Positions 9,392-18,619 of a stretch of 64,000 bases of DNA are shown piece after piece. Position 1 is the stretch's first letter, and each line of letters starts with the position of its first letter. The position numbers and the translations under genes were made by a program. The notes under the pieces are model-generated. The model was not told the origin of the DNA. It saw only the letters and a program-made list of their open reading frames with translations, and ran no database searches. This DNA comes from Bacteroidia bacterium (GTDB lineage Bacteria > Bacteroidota > Bacteroidia > Cytophagales > Cyclobacteriaceae): contig JAUIAO010000035.1 in assembly GCA_030425425.1 (NCBI GenBank), positions 1 to 64,000 on the forward strand. Reading direction: 5' to 3'.

Positions 9392-9614
9392 TATCAATAT
9401 CAATTTTGCTCCTTCGGATTACTAGGATAAAACCTGAAATCCTAACCGATTGAGCAATTAAAAAGCTGGGGACTTATATATTCAATCAGAATAAAAAATC
9501 ATCCACCCTCTTCCACAGGATGGTTTGACTGCATTTGAGTGCGACTTTGTCGAAAATTTAAGCTTTTAACCAATTCATCATAGTGATTTTGGAAGTCTTT
9601 ACTCTTGTATAAAC
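9392..9614. other. Intergenic spacer before the CotH gene
   Basis: These 223 bp between two plus-strand genes contain no open frame of note, no convincing hairpin terminator and no TAnnTTTG box that I could identify. It presumably carries the promoter of the gene at 9615. Confidence 0.4.
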
Positions 9615-12440
9615 ATGAACTATCCACAAAAATTCCAGCTCGAACTATCGTTCATTTCTCTGTTTTTAATCCTACTCTTTGCGATCCCGAACCCTGCTCA
9701 AAGTCAGGATGTTTACATTTCAGAATTCATGGCCATCAATAATAGTATTCTGGCAGATGAAGACAATGAATTTCCTGATTGGATAGAAATCCATAACCGA
9801 GGAAGTGAATCGCAATCATTACTCAATTGGTCACTAACAGACAAGCCAGATAATCTTACGAAATGGCAGTTCCCTGATATTAGCCTAGCCCCAGGAGCGT
9901 ATTTGATCGTTTTTGCTTCAGAGAAAAAAAGAACTGACGTCAACGGAAACCTCCACACCAATTTCAAACTATCTGGATCTGGTGAATACCTTGCTTTGGT
10001 AGCAGATGATGGCTCTACGATCATTCAAGACTTTGGTGATAAATATCCTGTACAGCAGCAGGATGTTTCTTATGGATTGATAGGAGATGAATTCAAATTC
10101 ATGTCCACTCCCACTCCAGGACAGTCCAATCAGGATGACGGAATCATTACACCTCCAACATTTAGTCATAATAGAGGATTTTTTGAAAGCAGTTTTTCAT
10201 TGGAAATCTCCTCTAGCAATAGTGAAACAATTTATTACACACTGGATGGTAGTGTACCACTTCCGGGCAAATCAAGCGTTTATAGCTCTCCAATTGAACT
10301 TGATCAAACATCAGTAGTCAGTGCTATTGCATGGAATGCTGAATCAGAAGAACAAAGCCACGTAGTAACGCAGACCTACATTTTCAAAGATATCCTTGAT
10401 CAACCCAACAACCCTGCAGGTTATCCATCTGTATGGGGACAGGAATTTCCAGGTGATTATGAAATGGATTCAGAAATCTGCACTACTGAGAATAAAGAAA
10501 ATGTCTGGAATGCACTAAAGTCCTTACCTGCCGTCTCTTTGGTTTTGGATGTGGATCACTTGTTTCTGGATTCGGAAGACATCAACGAGGCAGGAATATA
10601 CCTAAATAGTACACAAGGTGCTGACGAGTGGGAACGACCTGTGTCTATCGAATATTTTGATTTGGAGGAACAATTGGACTTTCAATACAACGCCGGACTG
10701 AGAATACATGGTGGCAATAGCCGTAAACCTGGCAATAGTCCCAAACACGGTTTCCGGGTGTCATTTAGAAGTCAGTATGGGCCCTCTAAGCTCAACTTCA
10801 ACATGTTTGATGAAAAGAGTGCTGATAACGAGTTCAATTCCTTAGTACTGAGAGCCGGATACAATTACTCCTGGACCAAAAATAATCCAACTCAGTGCGA
10901 GGAAACGGATTATATCCGAGATCCCTTTACTAAAAAGACACAAATGGACATGGATCGTCTGGCAGCACACAGAAAATTCGTTCATGTTTATCTCAATGGC
11001 ATGTACTGGGGAGTGTATGACATGACTGAGAAAATCACCAATGACTTTGCAGAATCCTACCTAGGTGGCAGAGAAGAAGACTATGATGTGGTGAAGGATC
11101 ACAATGCTGTGACGGACGGAGATCGGGTTGCCTGGGACTCACTGCTGGTGGCCATAGATAATGGCGTAGAAACAAATGAAAAGTATTTCAAAATCCAGGG
11201 GAAAAATGAAGATGGATCAGACAATCCCGAATTGCCTAACCTACTGGATGTGAGAAACCTTGCTGACTATATGCTGATCAACTTTTATATTGGAAATGGT
11301 GATTGGGACAGAAACAACTGGCTGGCTCTGAGAAATAAAGTTACCAACGAGCACGGATTCAAATTCCTATGCTGGGATGCAGAAACTTCAATGAATGAGT
11401 TGGAAAAGGACATTACAGATATTCATAATGATGGTAATCCTTCCGGGATTTTTCAGGCGCTTTTAAAAAATGATGAATTCAAACTGTATTTCGCTGACCG
11501 TATTCACAAGCACTTTTTCAATAATGGGGATCTAACAACCGCCGAGACCATCGTACGATACTCCGAAATAGCCGATGAATTGGAAAGTGCCCTCCTGGCA
11601 GAATCTGCCAGATGGGGTGATTACCGTCGGGATGTAGATGGTGGCAGCAATTATGACCTATATACTGTAGAGCACTGGAAAACACAAGTGGATTATACGC
11701 TTAACACTTACCTACCACAACGCTCAGACATAGTACTGCAGCAGCTGCGTGCTGCCGGTTATTATTCAGGTTTAGAAGCTCCGGAGTTTGATACGCATGG
11801 AGGTGATTTCACAGAGCCTATTTCAGTGACATTATCAGCAAGTGATGGGGACATCTATTTTACTACCGATGATTCTGACCCGAGAACCATTGGCGGTGGT
11901 CTCAGTGAAAGTGCGACCTTATATTCTGAGGCGTTGAACTTGAATGAAGATGTGACCATCAGAGCCAGAGCATATATACCTGGTCAATGGTCCCCTCTTA
12001 CCAAAGCGTCTTTTGACTTCCCAAAACCAGAGGCCGATACCACTCATCATTCAATGACTATTTGTGAGGGAGAAACTGCCTATGGCCATAACAGCCAGGG
12101 GGTATATTACCTTGAAGAATTGGGTAGCAAAGGACAGGATAGTGTAATTGTATTGACACTCAATGTAGAAGACTGCACGGTTTTAGGAGCAAAAAGCCCG
12201 AATCAGCAATTGAGTATTTATCCCAACCCCGCTTCTGATTATGTGCGTATTGAAATACCTCAATATGAAATGAAGAGTGTGGAAATATTGAACATTTCAG
12301 GACAGCCAGTCCTGAAAATGTATAACATCAATAATCTTGAAGCATGGCACCTGAATATTAGCGTCCTGGAGAGTGGTGTCTATTTTCTGAGAATTAAGCA
12401 CTCTGAAGGAGTGATAACTCAAAGAATGGTAAAAGAATAG
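9615..12440 (+). CDS. Secreted CotH-kinase protein with lamin-tail, chitobiase-like and T9SS sorting domains
   Basis: The product has 941 residues. In order it shows a signal peptide (about 1-31, ending AQSQ) and a lamin-tail domain (about 33-145, YISEFMAINN...EFPDWIEIHN...). A chitobiase C-terminal-like beta module (about 180-260, IYYTLDGSVP) precedes a CotH kinase domain (about 310-640). The latter includes RIHGGNSRKPGNSPKHGFRV, VYLNGMYWGVYDMTEKI and the metal-site motif FLCWDAETSMNE. A second chitobiase-like module follows (about 725-800, YFTTDDSDPR), then a type IX sorting domain (about 865-941, LSIYPNPASDYVRIE). CotH proteins are atypical kinases first known from Bacillus spore coats. 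Here the protein is predicted to be exported and surface-attached through T9SS. Its substrate is unknown. Confidence 0.88.
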   Translation: MNYPQKFQLELSFISLFLILLFAIPNPAQSQDVYISEFMAINNSILADEDNEFPDWIEIHNRGSESQSLLNWSLTDKPDNLTKWQFPDISLAPGAYLIVFASEKKRTDVNGNLHTNFKLSGSGEYLALVADDGSTIIQDFGDKYPVQQQDVSYGLIGDEFKFMSTPTPGQSNQDDGIITPPTFSHNRGFFESSFSLEISSSNSETIYYTLDGSVPLPGKSSVYSSPIELDQTSVVSAIAWNAESEEQSHVVTQTYIFKDILDQPNNPAGYPSVWGQEFPGDYEMDSEICTTENKENVWNALKSLPAVSLVLDVDHLFLDSEDINEAGIYLNSTQGADEWERPVSIEYFDLEEQLDFQYNAGLRIHGGNSRKPGNSPKHGFRVSFRSQYGPSKLNFNMFDEKSADNEFNSLVLRAGYNYSWTKNNPTQCEETDYIRDPFTKKTQMDMDRLAAHRKFVHVYLNGMYWGVYDMTEKITNDFAESYLGGREEDYDVVKDHNAVTDGDRVAWDSLLVAIDNGVETNEKYFKIQGKNEDGSDNPELPNLLDVRNLADYMLINFYIGNGDWDRNNWLALRNKVTNEHGFKFLCWDAETSMNELEKDITDIHNDGNPSGIFQALLKNDEFKLYFADRIHKHFFNNGDLTTAETIVRYSEIADELESALLAESARWGDYRRDVDGGSNYDLYTVEHWKTQVDYTLNTYLPQRSDIVLQQLRAAGYYSGLEAPEFDTHGGDFTEPISVTLSASDGDIYFTTDDSDPRTIGGGLSESATLYSEALNLNEDVTIRARAYIPGQWSPLTKASFDFPKPEADTTHHSMTICEGETAYGHNSQGVYYLEELGSKGQDSVIVLTLNVEDCTVLGAKSPNQQLSIYPNPASDYVRIEIPQYEMKSVEILNISGQPVLKMYNINNLEAWHLNISVLESGVYFLRIKHSEGVITQRMVKE

Positions 12441-12451
12441 CGTAGAATAAA

Positions 12452-12489
12452 CTGAGGTAAGTTAGTCTCAACAAACTGACTTACCTCAG
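12452..12489. terminator. Long hairpin, probable bidirectional terminator
   Basis: The arms CTGAGGTAAGTTAGT and (A)ACTGACTTACCTCAG pair over about 15 bp with one G-U pair around a short loop. The hairpin lies between the convergent genes ending at 12440 and 12501. There is no clean T-tract on either side, so the terminator call rests on stem length and position. Confidence 0.6.
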
Positions 12490-12500
12490 CATTTACATTC

Positions 12501-12971
12501 TCATCGGAACCAACTACCGATCCTTAAAGTGACAAAACCGATAAATAGAAATCCGATTGGAATGAAAAAAGAACTCCACGAAAATGCGAATAGCTCATAC
12601 ACCCCATCATCATTGACCTGAACATAATCATCAATGTACGGGTGAATTTGTATCTTATTTTTTACGCTATCTGGAATTAATCTTACGAATTTCTTGTCCC
12701 CCACCTCACCACAACTCAAATGATCTACGCCCTTATGACATTCCACTTTGACAGTCGCCAGGCTATCGGCCTTCCGAGGATAAGTGACATATAAATATAC
12801 TTTTTCATAGCGCCAATGAAGCCCTTCATCCAGATTGCTATCTACTTCACTAATTGTACCTTTTACCACTACACTCTGATGCTCATACATCAGGTTTTTA
12901 TAGGCATCTTTCCCAAGATTCACCCCCTGATAGAGCCCTACGATGAAAAAGAAATAGCCAAAAAATTTCAT
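12501..12971 (-). CDS. Two-helix membrane protein, possibly DUF3592-like
   Basis: The product has 156 residues, with a hydrophobic helix at each end (about 3-18 and 132-150) and a beta-rich extracytoplasmic domain between them. The layout, and the wording VVVKGTISEVDSNLDEG followed by a conserved-looking CHKGVDHLSCGEVGDK with two Cys, resembles DUF3592 proteins, but I could not confirm this. It lies upstream in the same direction as nothing else close: 39 bp separate it from the lipoprotein gene at 13011. A role cannot be given. Confidence 0.5.
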   Translation of the reverse strand: MKFFGYFFFIVGLYQGVNLGKDAYKNLMYEHQSVVVKGTISEVDSNLDEGLHWRYEKVYLYVTYPRKADSLATVKVECHKGVDHLSCGEVGDKKFVRLIPDSVKNKIQIHPYIDDYVQVNDDGVYELFAFSWSSFFIPIGFLFIGFVTLRIGSWFR

Positions 12972-13010
12972 TTAAAGAATACGTAATATCTAAGATCCTA
13001 ATATCATCAT

Positions 13011-14243
13011 TTACTCAAAAACTTTTACCTGAGCTCCCGACCAAACTACTTGCCAGAGGTCCCTATCATTTTTTTCGCGAATTGATGCGCTACCGAGATA
13101 CATCACCTGTCCAGACTCCAGCGGTAATAAAATTCGCTCTGATCCGGCTGCCACATCGGCAAAAACTCCTATTTCATGATTCCAGTTTGGTAAGAACGAT
13201 TGTACGTTTCCATCTTTTGAAAAATACACAAAAGAGGTGATGTTACTCATATCAGTATCTTTCTGAGTGTATTTACTTTCTAAAATACTAGAAACAAACC
13301 CCAGATATCCCCCTTGATAAGGCACCAAATTGGTAAGATGAACAAATTCAGTCACCGTGTGATTAGAACTGGCATTCAATTTATTGGTATCTATAGAACC
13401 GTCCGAAAAACTTTTAGAATAAACTACATCTCCTGATTTAGTAAGTTTTGTAATCATTCCTCCTGACCATAAGGTCGAAGGATCTTCTGAGAGGCTACTA
13501 AAATATTTTCCTGCACATATAATGTTTCCATCATTATCAACACTGATATTGAATAATTCCGAATAAAAATCATAATCTATTAAGTTGATAAATTCACCAT
13601 CCTGATAAGCAGGCCGAGCCCACGGCAGAATCCATTCTATGGTTTTTGTTGGTATGTTCCATTTTCCTGCGATAGCAATGGTAGGCCAACTTGACTTGAT
13701 CTGAATTTTACCGGCAAAATACACATCTTCACCTTCGATAAATTGACTTTTGATCTTGATATCATCTTTGTAATCTCCGTTATTTGGGTTTGGGATGATT
13801 TTAGAGTCCGATAGGTTTAAATATGCATTTAAGAAATCTGGATCTTCCACCACACCATCATATCCCAATTCGATTACCTGACCATCTCCAAATTCATTAG
13901 AAGTATTCTCTATACTTCCATCAGGAAAAATCTTTTTTCCTCCTCTGATGATTCCTGAGCCATCAGTGCCGGCATTGATTCCATCTGCTGGGTGTAGGGC
14001 AAAATCATTTCCTCCTCCAACAGAATCAATGCTACCAGTACTTTCAGGTTTTCCGTAATAAAAGGTTTTCACAGGGAAAGTCATGGTATCTATTTGAGTA
14101 AAGTCAACTATTACCTTCTCCGTAGGAACGTATATCATTTCCCGACTTGAATTTGAGGCTTCATCCTTAGAACATGCGTAAAATGCTAATAAGCCTCCAA
14201 ATAATAGATTTAACAGATAAGGTTTGATTTTTCTGATTTTCAT
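13011..14243 (-). CDS. Large lipoprotein of unknown function
   Basis: The product has 410 residues with a type II signal peptide (lipobox LLAFYAC, Cys near residue 24), so it is lipid-anchored. The rest is beta-rich with Trp/Tyr-containing repeats, such as GKIQIKSSWPTIAIAGKW, NIICAGKYFSSLSED and VFADVAAGSERILLPLESG. These suggest a beta-propeller or repeated-sheet fold, but I recognise no named domain. The start lies 8 bp downstream of the YCF48-like lipoprotein's stop in the same direction, so the two lipoproteins form an operon. Both may work together at the outer membrane, which is inference. Confidence 0.6.
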   Translation of the reverse strand: MKIRKIKPYLLNLLFGGLLAFYACSKDEASNSSREMIYVPTEKVIVDFTQIDTMTFPVKTFYYGKPESTGSIDSVGGGNDFALHPADGINAGTDGSGIIRGGKKIFPDGSIENTSNEFGDGQVIELGYDGVVEDPDFLNAYLNLSDSKIIPNPNNGDYKDDIKIKSQFIEGEDVYFAGKIQIKSSWPTIAIAGKWNIPTKTIEWILPWARPAYQDGEFINLIDYDFYSELFNISVDNDGNIICAGKYFSSLSEDPSTLWSGGMITKLTKSGDVVYSKSFSDGSIDTNKLNASSNHTVTEFVHLTNLVPYQGGYLGFVSSILESKYTQKDTDMSNITSFVYFSKDGNVQSFLPNWNHEIGVFADVAAGSERILLPLESGQVMYLGSASIREKNDRDLWQVVWSGAQVKVFE

Positions 14244-14251
14244 ATTTCTAA

Positions 14252-15478
14252 CTAGTTGTTGATTTTAAATGCATAAAAGGCACCGGACCACCCGTTGAGA
14301 TCATTGAGATCTTTACCGAGAATAGTACCATTATTGATATCCTTCAGATAGAGCTCATAGGCTGTTGTAACATATTGTTTACCACCGGATGTGTTCCATT
14401 CCGGGTGGATTTTTTCTCCTCCAGGATAAATGTAAATGGTCTTTAATCCGTCATTGGACCAATTCAATGCTTGATTATTTTCATCATTATAAATCACCAC
14501 TTCATTCATGCTCAAGGGCAAAATATCTGCATAAGTGTAATTCTTAGGCACATTAGTTTCTCCATTGATTAGTATAAGTTCCGAAGGATAAGACTCAATA
14601 GTCTGGAAGCCATCAGTAGTCCAATTGACACCTCCTGACAATAAGAATCCTTCATTTTCATTGAGCATGACGATGTTTTTGAAATCATTGTATTTCTTTT
14701 CATCAATATCCAGCTCTTCCCATGTTTCACCACCATTGGTCGTTTTGATAATCGCTCCATCCTCTCCAAAGCTTGACGCGTTAGTGCCTACAGCATATCC
14801 TATGTTATTATCCACAAAAGAGAACTCGTTATACTTCCATTGTGGTTTATAGAACACCTTATACCAGCTGTTACCACCATCTGTCGTTTTATAAATAGCA
14901 TTTTCATTCCTTCTATTGATGTGAAAATCAGTCGCAAACCCTGTATTCGTATCTAAGAAATGTACATTATAAAGTATAGTATCCGGTTCATAAATACTGG
15001 TGAATGATTTACCCCCATCTGTGGTCTTCCAAAGCTCACCACTATACCTCAGCGTAAGCCATCCGGTGGATGAGGAAATAAAATCCATATCGAATACTTC
15101 ATCATTGATATTCAGGTCAATTGTTTCTATCGATTGACCTCCATCTGCTGTAATGATCAGCATCTTTTCAGAGTTTTGTTTTTCAGCAAGAAAAACACCG
15201 TTGTGCTCATCCAGCCACTCACCCAACACTGGTAGTGCATCGAACGTAGCTCGCTTGGTCCATTGGATCGGGGGTCGCTGATCATCTACAGAAAAATCAT
15301 CTTCCTGTTCGGTATTACAGGAGTTAATAGAAACGAATAGTAAAACCATAAGCATCATCAAAATAGCTTTTGCACTTTTCTGAAATGATTTTTTAAGAAT
15401 CTCTAATTTCAGTTTAAGAGTATAGTCAAAAACTGTTCTTTTCGAACCTGATTCAAGAAAGGGAATGTGGAATTTCAT
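14252..15478 (-). CDS. YCF48-like (BNR-repeat) beta-propeller lipoprotein
   Basis: Repeated Asp-box-like units (LWKTTDGGKSF, IYKTTDGGNSWYKV, IIKTTNGGETWEEL, NWTTDGFQT) at regular spacing show a beta-propeller of the sialidase/YCF48 type. Members of this group assemble photosystem II in cyanobacteria, but in heterotrophs they are generic surface propellers. A lipobox (SINSC) follows a hydrophobic run. Start choice is uncertain: the frame is open to 15544, the Met at 15478 (MKFHIPF) leaves a long n-region, and the Met just before the hydrophobic run (15358) leaves almost none. It is cotranscribed with the lipoprotein at 13011-14243. Confidence 0.8.
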   Translation of the reverse strand: MKFHIPFLESGSKRTVFDYTLKLKLEILKKSFQKSAKAILMMLMVLLFVSINSCNTEQEDDFSVDDQRPPIQWTKRATFDALPVLGEWLDEHNGVFLAEKQNSEKMLIITADGGQSIETIDLNINDEVFDMDFISSSTGWLTLRYSGELWKTTDGGKSFTSIYEPDTILYNVHFLDTNTGFATDFHINRRNENAIYKTTDGGNSWYKVFYKPQWKYNEFSFVDNNIGYAVGTNASSFGEDGAIIKTTNGGETWEELDIDEKKYNDFKNIVMLNENEGFLLSGGVNWTTDGFQTIESYPSELILINGETNVPKNYTYADILPLSMNEVVIYNDENNQALNWSNDGLKTIYIYPGGEKIHPEWNTSGGKQYVTTAYELYLKDINNGTILGKDLNDLNGWSGAFYAFKINN

Positions 15479-15699
15479 AATAAGACTTTTTACATCAGAG
15501 CAATTGGATGCGAGAAGCATCGATAGAATTGGCGAACACTTCACCTGCTCAAATATTGAAGTTCAAAAATAGATTGAAAAAAACAGCATTTCCATACCGT
15601 ATAGCACGGATATCTACCCGAAAAAAGCACAATATCCTCAGAAATTACGGTTTATAGTTGACATAAAGGTCAATGAAATGTTAGCCTAAACCAAGTGCT

Positions 15700-16755
15700 T
15701 TACTTTAAGATAGAAGCTTTATATTCTATTTCTCCCTTGTAATTGATCGACTGGAAATAAAGAGAATCTGAAGTGACTGAAACCAATAAAAACGCTGTGG
15801 TGCCAGAAACAAACCTGGTGTCTGGAATATCATGAGCAGTCACTGTTTTCGAACCTGCACCTGAGGTGATGAAATGTGTCGGCCCTTCTTCTTTTTTAAG
15901 GTGTCTGATCACATGTTCGTGCCCGGCAAAATAGACATCCACATTGTTTTCATACAAATGCGGCATAATGTGCTGTTGCATAGAGCCTAGTTCACTCCCG
16001 CGGGATTCTCCAGAATATACCGGGTGATGACCAACTACCATCTTCCAGGTAAATTCCTCACTATTGAAAAGTGAATCCATCCGAGATAGCTCGGCAGTTG
16101 TATCTTGAAGAATGACTTTGTTTTTGAACTTTCCCTCAGCATAATATTTATCGATGAATGGATTGGTGTCCATGAATAGCAGCCGCATAGAGAAATCTAC
16201 TCCTTCGTAATCCTTCAAGAAATAATATCCGGGCATATTCCAGCGATCACTTACATCCGTATATGCTATTTGGGCGTCTGGATTGAGGTGATAGTCATGA
16301 TTCCCAAAAACGACATACCACGGACAATTCAAACCATTTGTGGTTGGGTAGATATTTTCAAAAGTTTCCTGCCAGTGAGTATCAGAAACACTTTTTACTC
16401 CATCTGGATAGAAATTATCACCAGTGCTGATGATGAAATCCGGCGGCAAAACGGTACTAACCGTATCCATCATGTGACCAAGTTCTTTCTGCAAATACGC
16501 TCCACTCCTGCCAAAATCACCGAATACATAAAAATGAATTGCATCAGATATGATTTCTAAATCCGATGGAGGACCATAAACTACAGGTTCTTCTGGTATG
16601 GTATCTGTCACCGTAGTGTCCGCAACCAGGGTATCTAAAGTATCTATGTTCAAGGTATCTGATTGATTGACCTTGGTCTGTCCGTCATCAGAATTCGAAT
16701 CACAAGAGATGACCAGGACGAATAGAAATAGTATGAAAAATTCTTTCGGTTTCAT
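15700..16755 (-). CDS. Purple-acid-phosphatase-like metallophosphoesterase lipoprotein
   Basis: The product has 351 residues. The lipobox VLVISC (Cys near residue 18) is followed by an acidic Asp/Thr-rich linker. The metallophosphoesterase motifs come in the standard order: GDFGRSG (GDxG), STGDNFY (GDN), FGNHDYH (GNHD), VVGHHPVYS (GHH) and FAGHEHVIRH (GHxH). The first-motif spacing and GDNFYPDGV resemble the tartrate-resistant acid phosphatase (type 5) group. It would hydrolyse phosphomonoesters outside the cytoplasm with a binuclear metal centre. No pho-box or phosphate genes are near. The upstream neighbour is the SGNH hydrolase, in the same direction. Confidence 0.9.
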   Translation of the reverse strand: MKPKEFFILFLFVLVISCDSNSDDGQTKVNQSDTLNIDTLDTLVADTTVTDTIPEEPVVYGPPSDLEIISDAIHFYVFGDFGRSGAYLQKELGHMMDTVSTVLPPDFIISTGDNFYPDGVKSVSDTHWQETFENIYPTTNGLNCPWYVVFGNHDYHLNPDAQIAYTDVSDRWNMPGYYFLKDYEGVDFSMRLLFMDTNPFIDKYYAEGKFKNKVILQDTTAELSRMDSLFNSEEFTWKMVVGHHPVYSGESRGSELGSMQQHIMPHLYENNVDVYFAGHEHVIRHLKKEEGPTHFITSGAGSKTVTAHDIPDTRFVSGTTAFLLVSVTSDSLYFQSINYKGEIEYKASILK

Positions 16756-16848
16756 AAGTCAAATGTACTACATCGCAATTCTAAACTGTCTTTAGGTAAC
16801 ATGTTAAGATTTGTCTCTCTCGCAACTTACAAAGGTGATTGAAACAAC

Positions 16849-18000
16849 TTATCGATCTACAATAAACTTACCTGATTCTATGGTTTCGCCATCTGCGCTT
16901 ATCAAATACAAGTAAACGTCATTTTCAAAAGATTGAATATCGATATGTGTTGATTCTCCATCAGCATCAATATTTGTGCTATGATATAGTTGGCCTGCGT
17001 TATTGTATATTCTAAACTGAATTTGTTGAGAAGAGAACTTATTATCCAATTTTACAGTGATATATTCCTTACAAGGGTTGGGGTAGATATTCACCATTTG
17101 ACTTTCAGTAATGAATAATGGCTCTACATATATTTCCTTTTCAAAATCATAGGCACTTGACAGTATAGCAGTCTGAGAGGATTCATCCAATTGTACCCTA
17201 ACCTCATATGATCCAGATTCATTAGCTACAAAAGTACGATTCTGCCCTCCAGCTGATTCATCGATTAATTGCCCATCTAAATACCACTGATATCCTACTC
17301 CAACGGGCGCAACTAATGTGTCGCCTGAATGCTGAATGTTTAAAGTATCCTGAAGTAGAACCTGATGAATATAATTGGCCATTTCCTCTGCTCCCGTGGC
17401 ATTGGGATGAATTCCATCTGATAAAAACATATTGGCTTTGTTGGACATGGCAGAGTACATATCTAACAGACCAAATCCCTCCTCTTCCGACACCTCTTTT
17501 ATTTTCGGGTTCACTTCATTTTTAATGGTGGCATCAGAGATCTCCCAAATTGTCTGATAAGCCGGTACAATTTGACAAATCCAGACCTTTGGGTTTGATG
17601 CTAATCCCTCGAATGCGCGGATCATAGATTGGTAGTCACTTTTAAATTCGTCTTTATGAGGAGTCCAGTTGGTGTTCAATTTTGCGTCATTAGTCCCCAG
17701 CATGATAATGACTATATCCGGCTGTAAATTCAGTGCTTGAGAATATGCGGATTCATTCCAATAAGGTCGATCACCCTTTTTGAGAAGCGTCCGGGCACTC
17801 ACTCCAAAGTTGTGTACTTCATATTCACTTCCAAGGAGGTCTTGAAGTTTTGAAGGATAGCTCTGCGTAGATGGGGAAGACAAGCCATACCCATATGTGA
17901 TACTATTGCCAATACAAGCTATTTTCTTCTGAGCCTGAATTGAGTTAATAACAAAAATCGAAATGATGATTACCAGGTAAATTCTAAAAGTAGATCTCAT
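16849..18000 (-). CDS. Secreted SGNH/GDSL hydrolase with Ig-like and T9SS sorting domains
   Basis: The product has 383 residues. A signal peptide (ending NSIQAQ) precedes an SGNH domain (about 25-215) with all four blocks: CIGNSITYGYG (block I Ser), NFGVSARTL (block II Gly), MLGTNDAKLN (block III Asn) and LSDGIHPNATG (block V Asp/His). An Ig-like module follows (about 225-285), then a type IX sorting domain (about 300-383, VNIYPNPCKEYITVKL). The enzyme is a carbohydrate esterase or lipase exported to the surface by T9SS. The SGNH domain resembles acetyl-xylan-esterase-like enzymes, but the substrate is not deducible. Confidence 0.88.
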   Translation of the reverse strand: MRSTFRIYLVIIISIFVINSIQAQKKIACIGNSITYGYGLSSPSTQSYPSKLQDLLGSEYEVHNFGVSARTLLKKGDRPYWNESAYSQALNLQPDIVIIMLGTNDAKLNTNWTPHKDEFKSDYQSMIRAFEGLASNPKVWICQIVPAYQTIWEISDATIKNEVNPKIKEVSEEEGFGLLDMYSAMSNKANMFLSDGIHPNATGAEEMANYIHQVLLQDTLNIQHSGDTLVAPVGVGYQWYLDGQLIDESAGGQNRTFVANESGSYEVRVQLDESSQTAILSSAYDFEKEIYVEPLFITESQMVNIYPNPCKEYITVKLDNKFSSQQIQFRIYNNAGQLYHSTNIDADGESTHIDIQSFENDVYLYLISADGETIESGKFIVDR

Positions 18001-18256
18001 GTGATAAAAATGCGTTTTTTAGTGATACGAATGGGTACTTATAAAGTGAACTAGATTTATTTCAGGTGGATGACTAAAATTGTAAAATCAACACCCTTTT
18101 CAATTTGAAAGACATTGAAGGTGAAAAGAAATGACATATTATATAAAATGGAAGATTAAGGGCTTTTCTCGCGAATACAATGAAATAAGTGAATTTGAAA
18201 AATTGATAAAGAATTCAAAACTAACATATCAAATTGCCTAACTATCTGACAGTGTC
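18001..18256. other. Divergent intergenic region
   Basis: These 256 bp separate the SGNH hydrolase (minus) and the small lipoprotein (plus). They contain a 36-codon open frame (18131-18241, MTYYIKWKIKG...) with a stop codon only three codons before its ATG. I list this frame as a finding rather than a gene. No named regulatory motif was seen. Confidence 0.3.
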
Positions 18257-18568
18257 ATGGAATATTTTTCAAAAGTAAAGTCTATTACCTTGTCACGGGC
18301 AAAAAAGAACACCCTTCCAGTTTTTACGCTGTTGACAATTGTAATTTCCTCATGTATTTCTGATCAAAATACTGAAACTAAAAACACTGAAAACAAAATT
18401 CAAAAATTCGCCAAGGGCCTGGACAAAGTGCATGAGAAGACTCGAAAATTTGACTCCACAATGCATGCATTTGAAGAAAGAATGATGGAAGCGGGAGAAT
18501 GGGCGGAAGAGTTTAGCAGTGATTCGATAAGTATTCACCGATCCGGATCTTCTGAAAATGATTTATAA
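18257..18568 (+). CDS. Small lipoprotein
   Basis: The product has 103 residues. A basic n-region and hydrophobic stretch end in the lipobox VISSC (Cys near 33). The mature part is a charged, probably helical segment (FAKGLDKVHEKTRKFDSTMHAFEERM) with a Ser-rich acidic tail. I recognise no family. It stands alone between a divergent SGNH gene and a terminator shared with the convergent sulfur cluster. Confidence 0.55.
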   Translation: MEYFSKVKSITLSRAKKNTLPVFTLLTIVISSCISDQNTETKNTENKIQKFAKGLDKVHEKTRKFDSTMHAFEERMMEAGEWAEEFSSDSISIHRSGSSENDL

Positions 18569-18571
18569 AAA

Positions 18572-18594
18572 ATGCCGGGCTCATCACCCGGCAT
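18572..18594. terminator. Bidirectional intrinsic terminator
   Basis: The arms ATGCCGGG and CCCGGCAT pair perfectly over 8 bp with loop CTCATCA. The minus strand continues into a T-rich run (complement of ATTTATAAAA before the stem). The terminator lies between the plus-strand lipoprotein gene (ends 18568) and the last gene of the minus-strand sulfur cluster (ends 18620), so it can serve both. Confidence 0.8.
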
Positions 18595-18619
18595 TATAAT
18601 CATCAACTGTAAAAATGGA

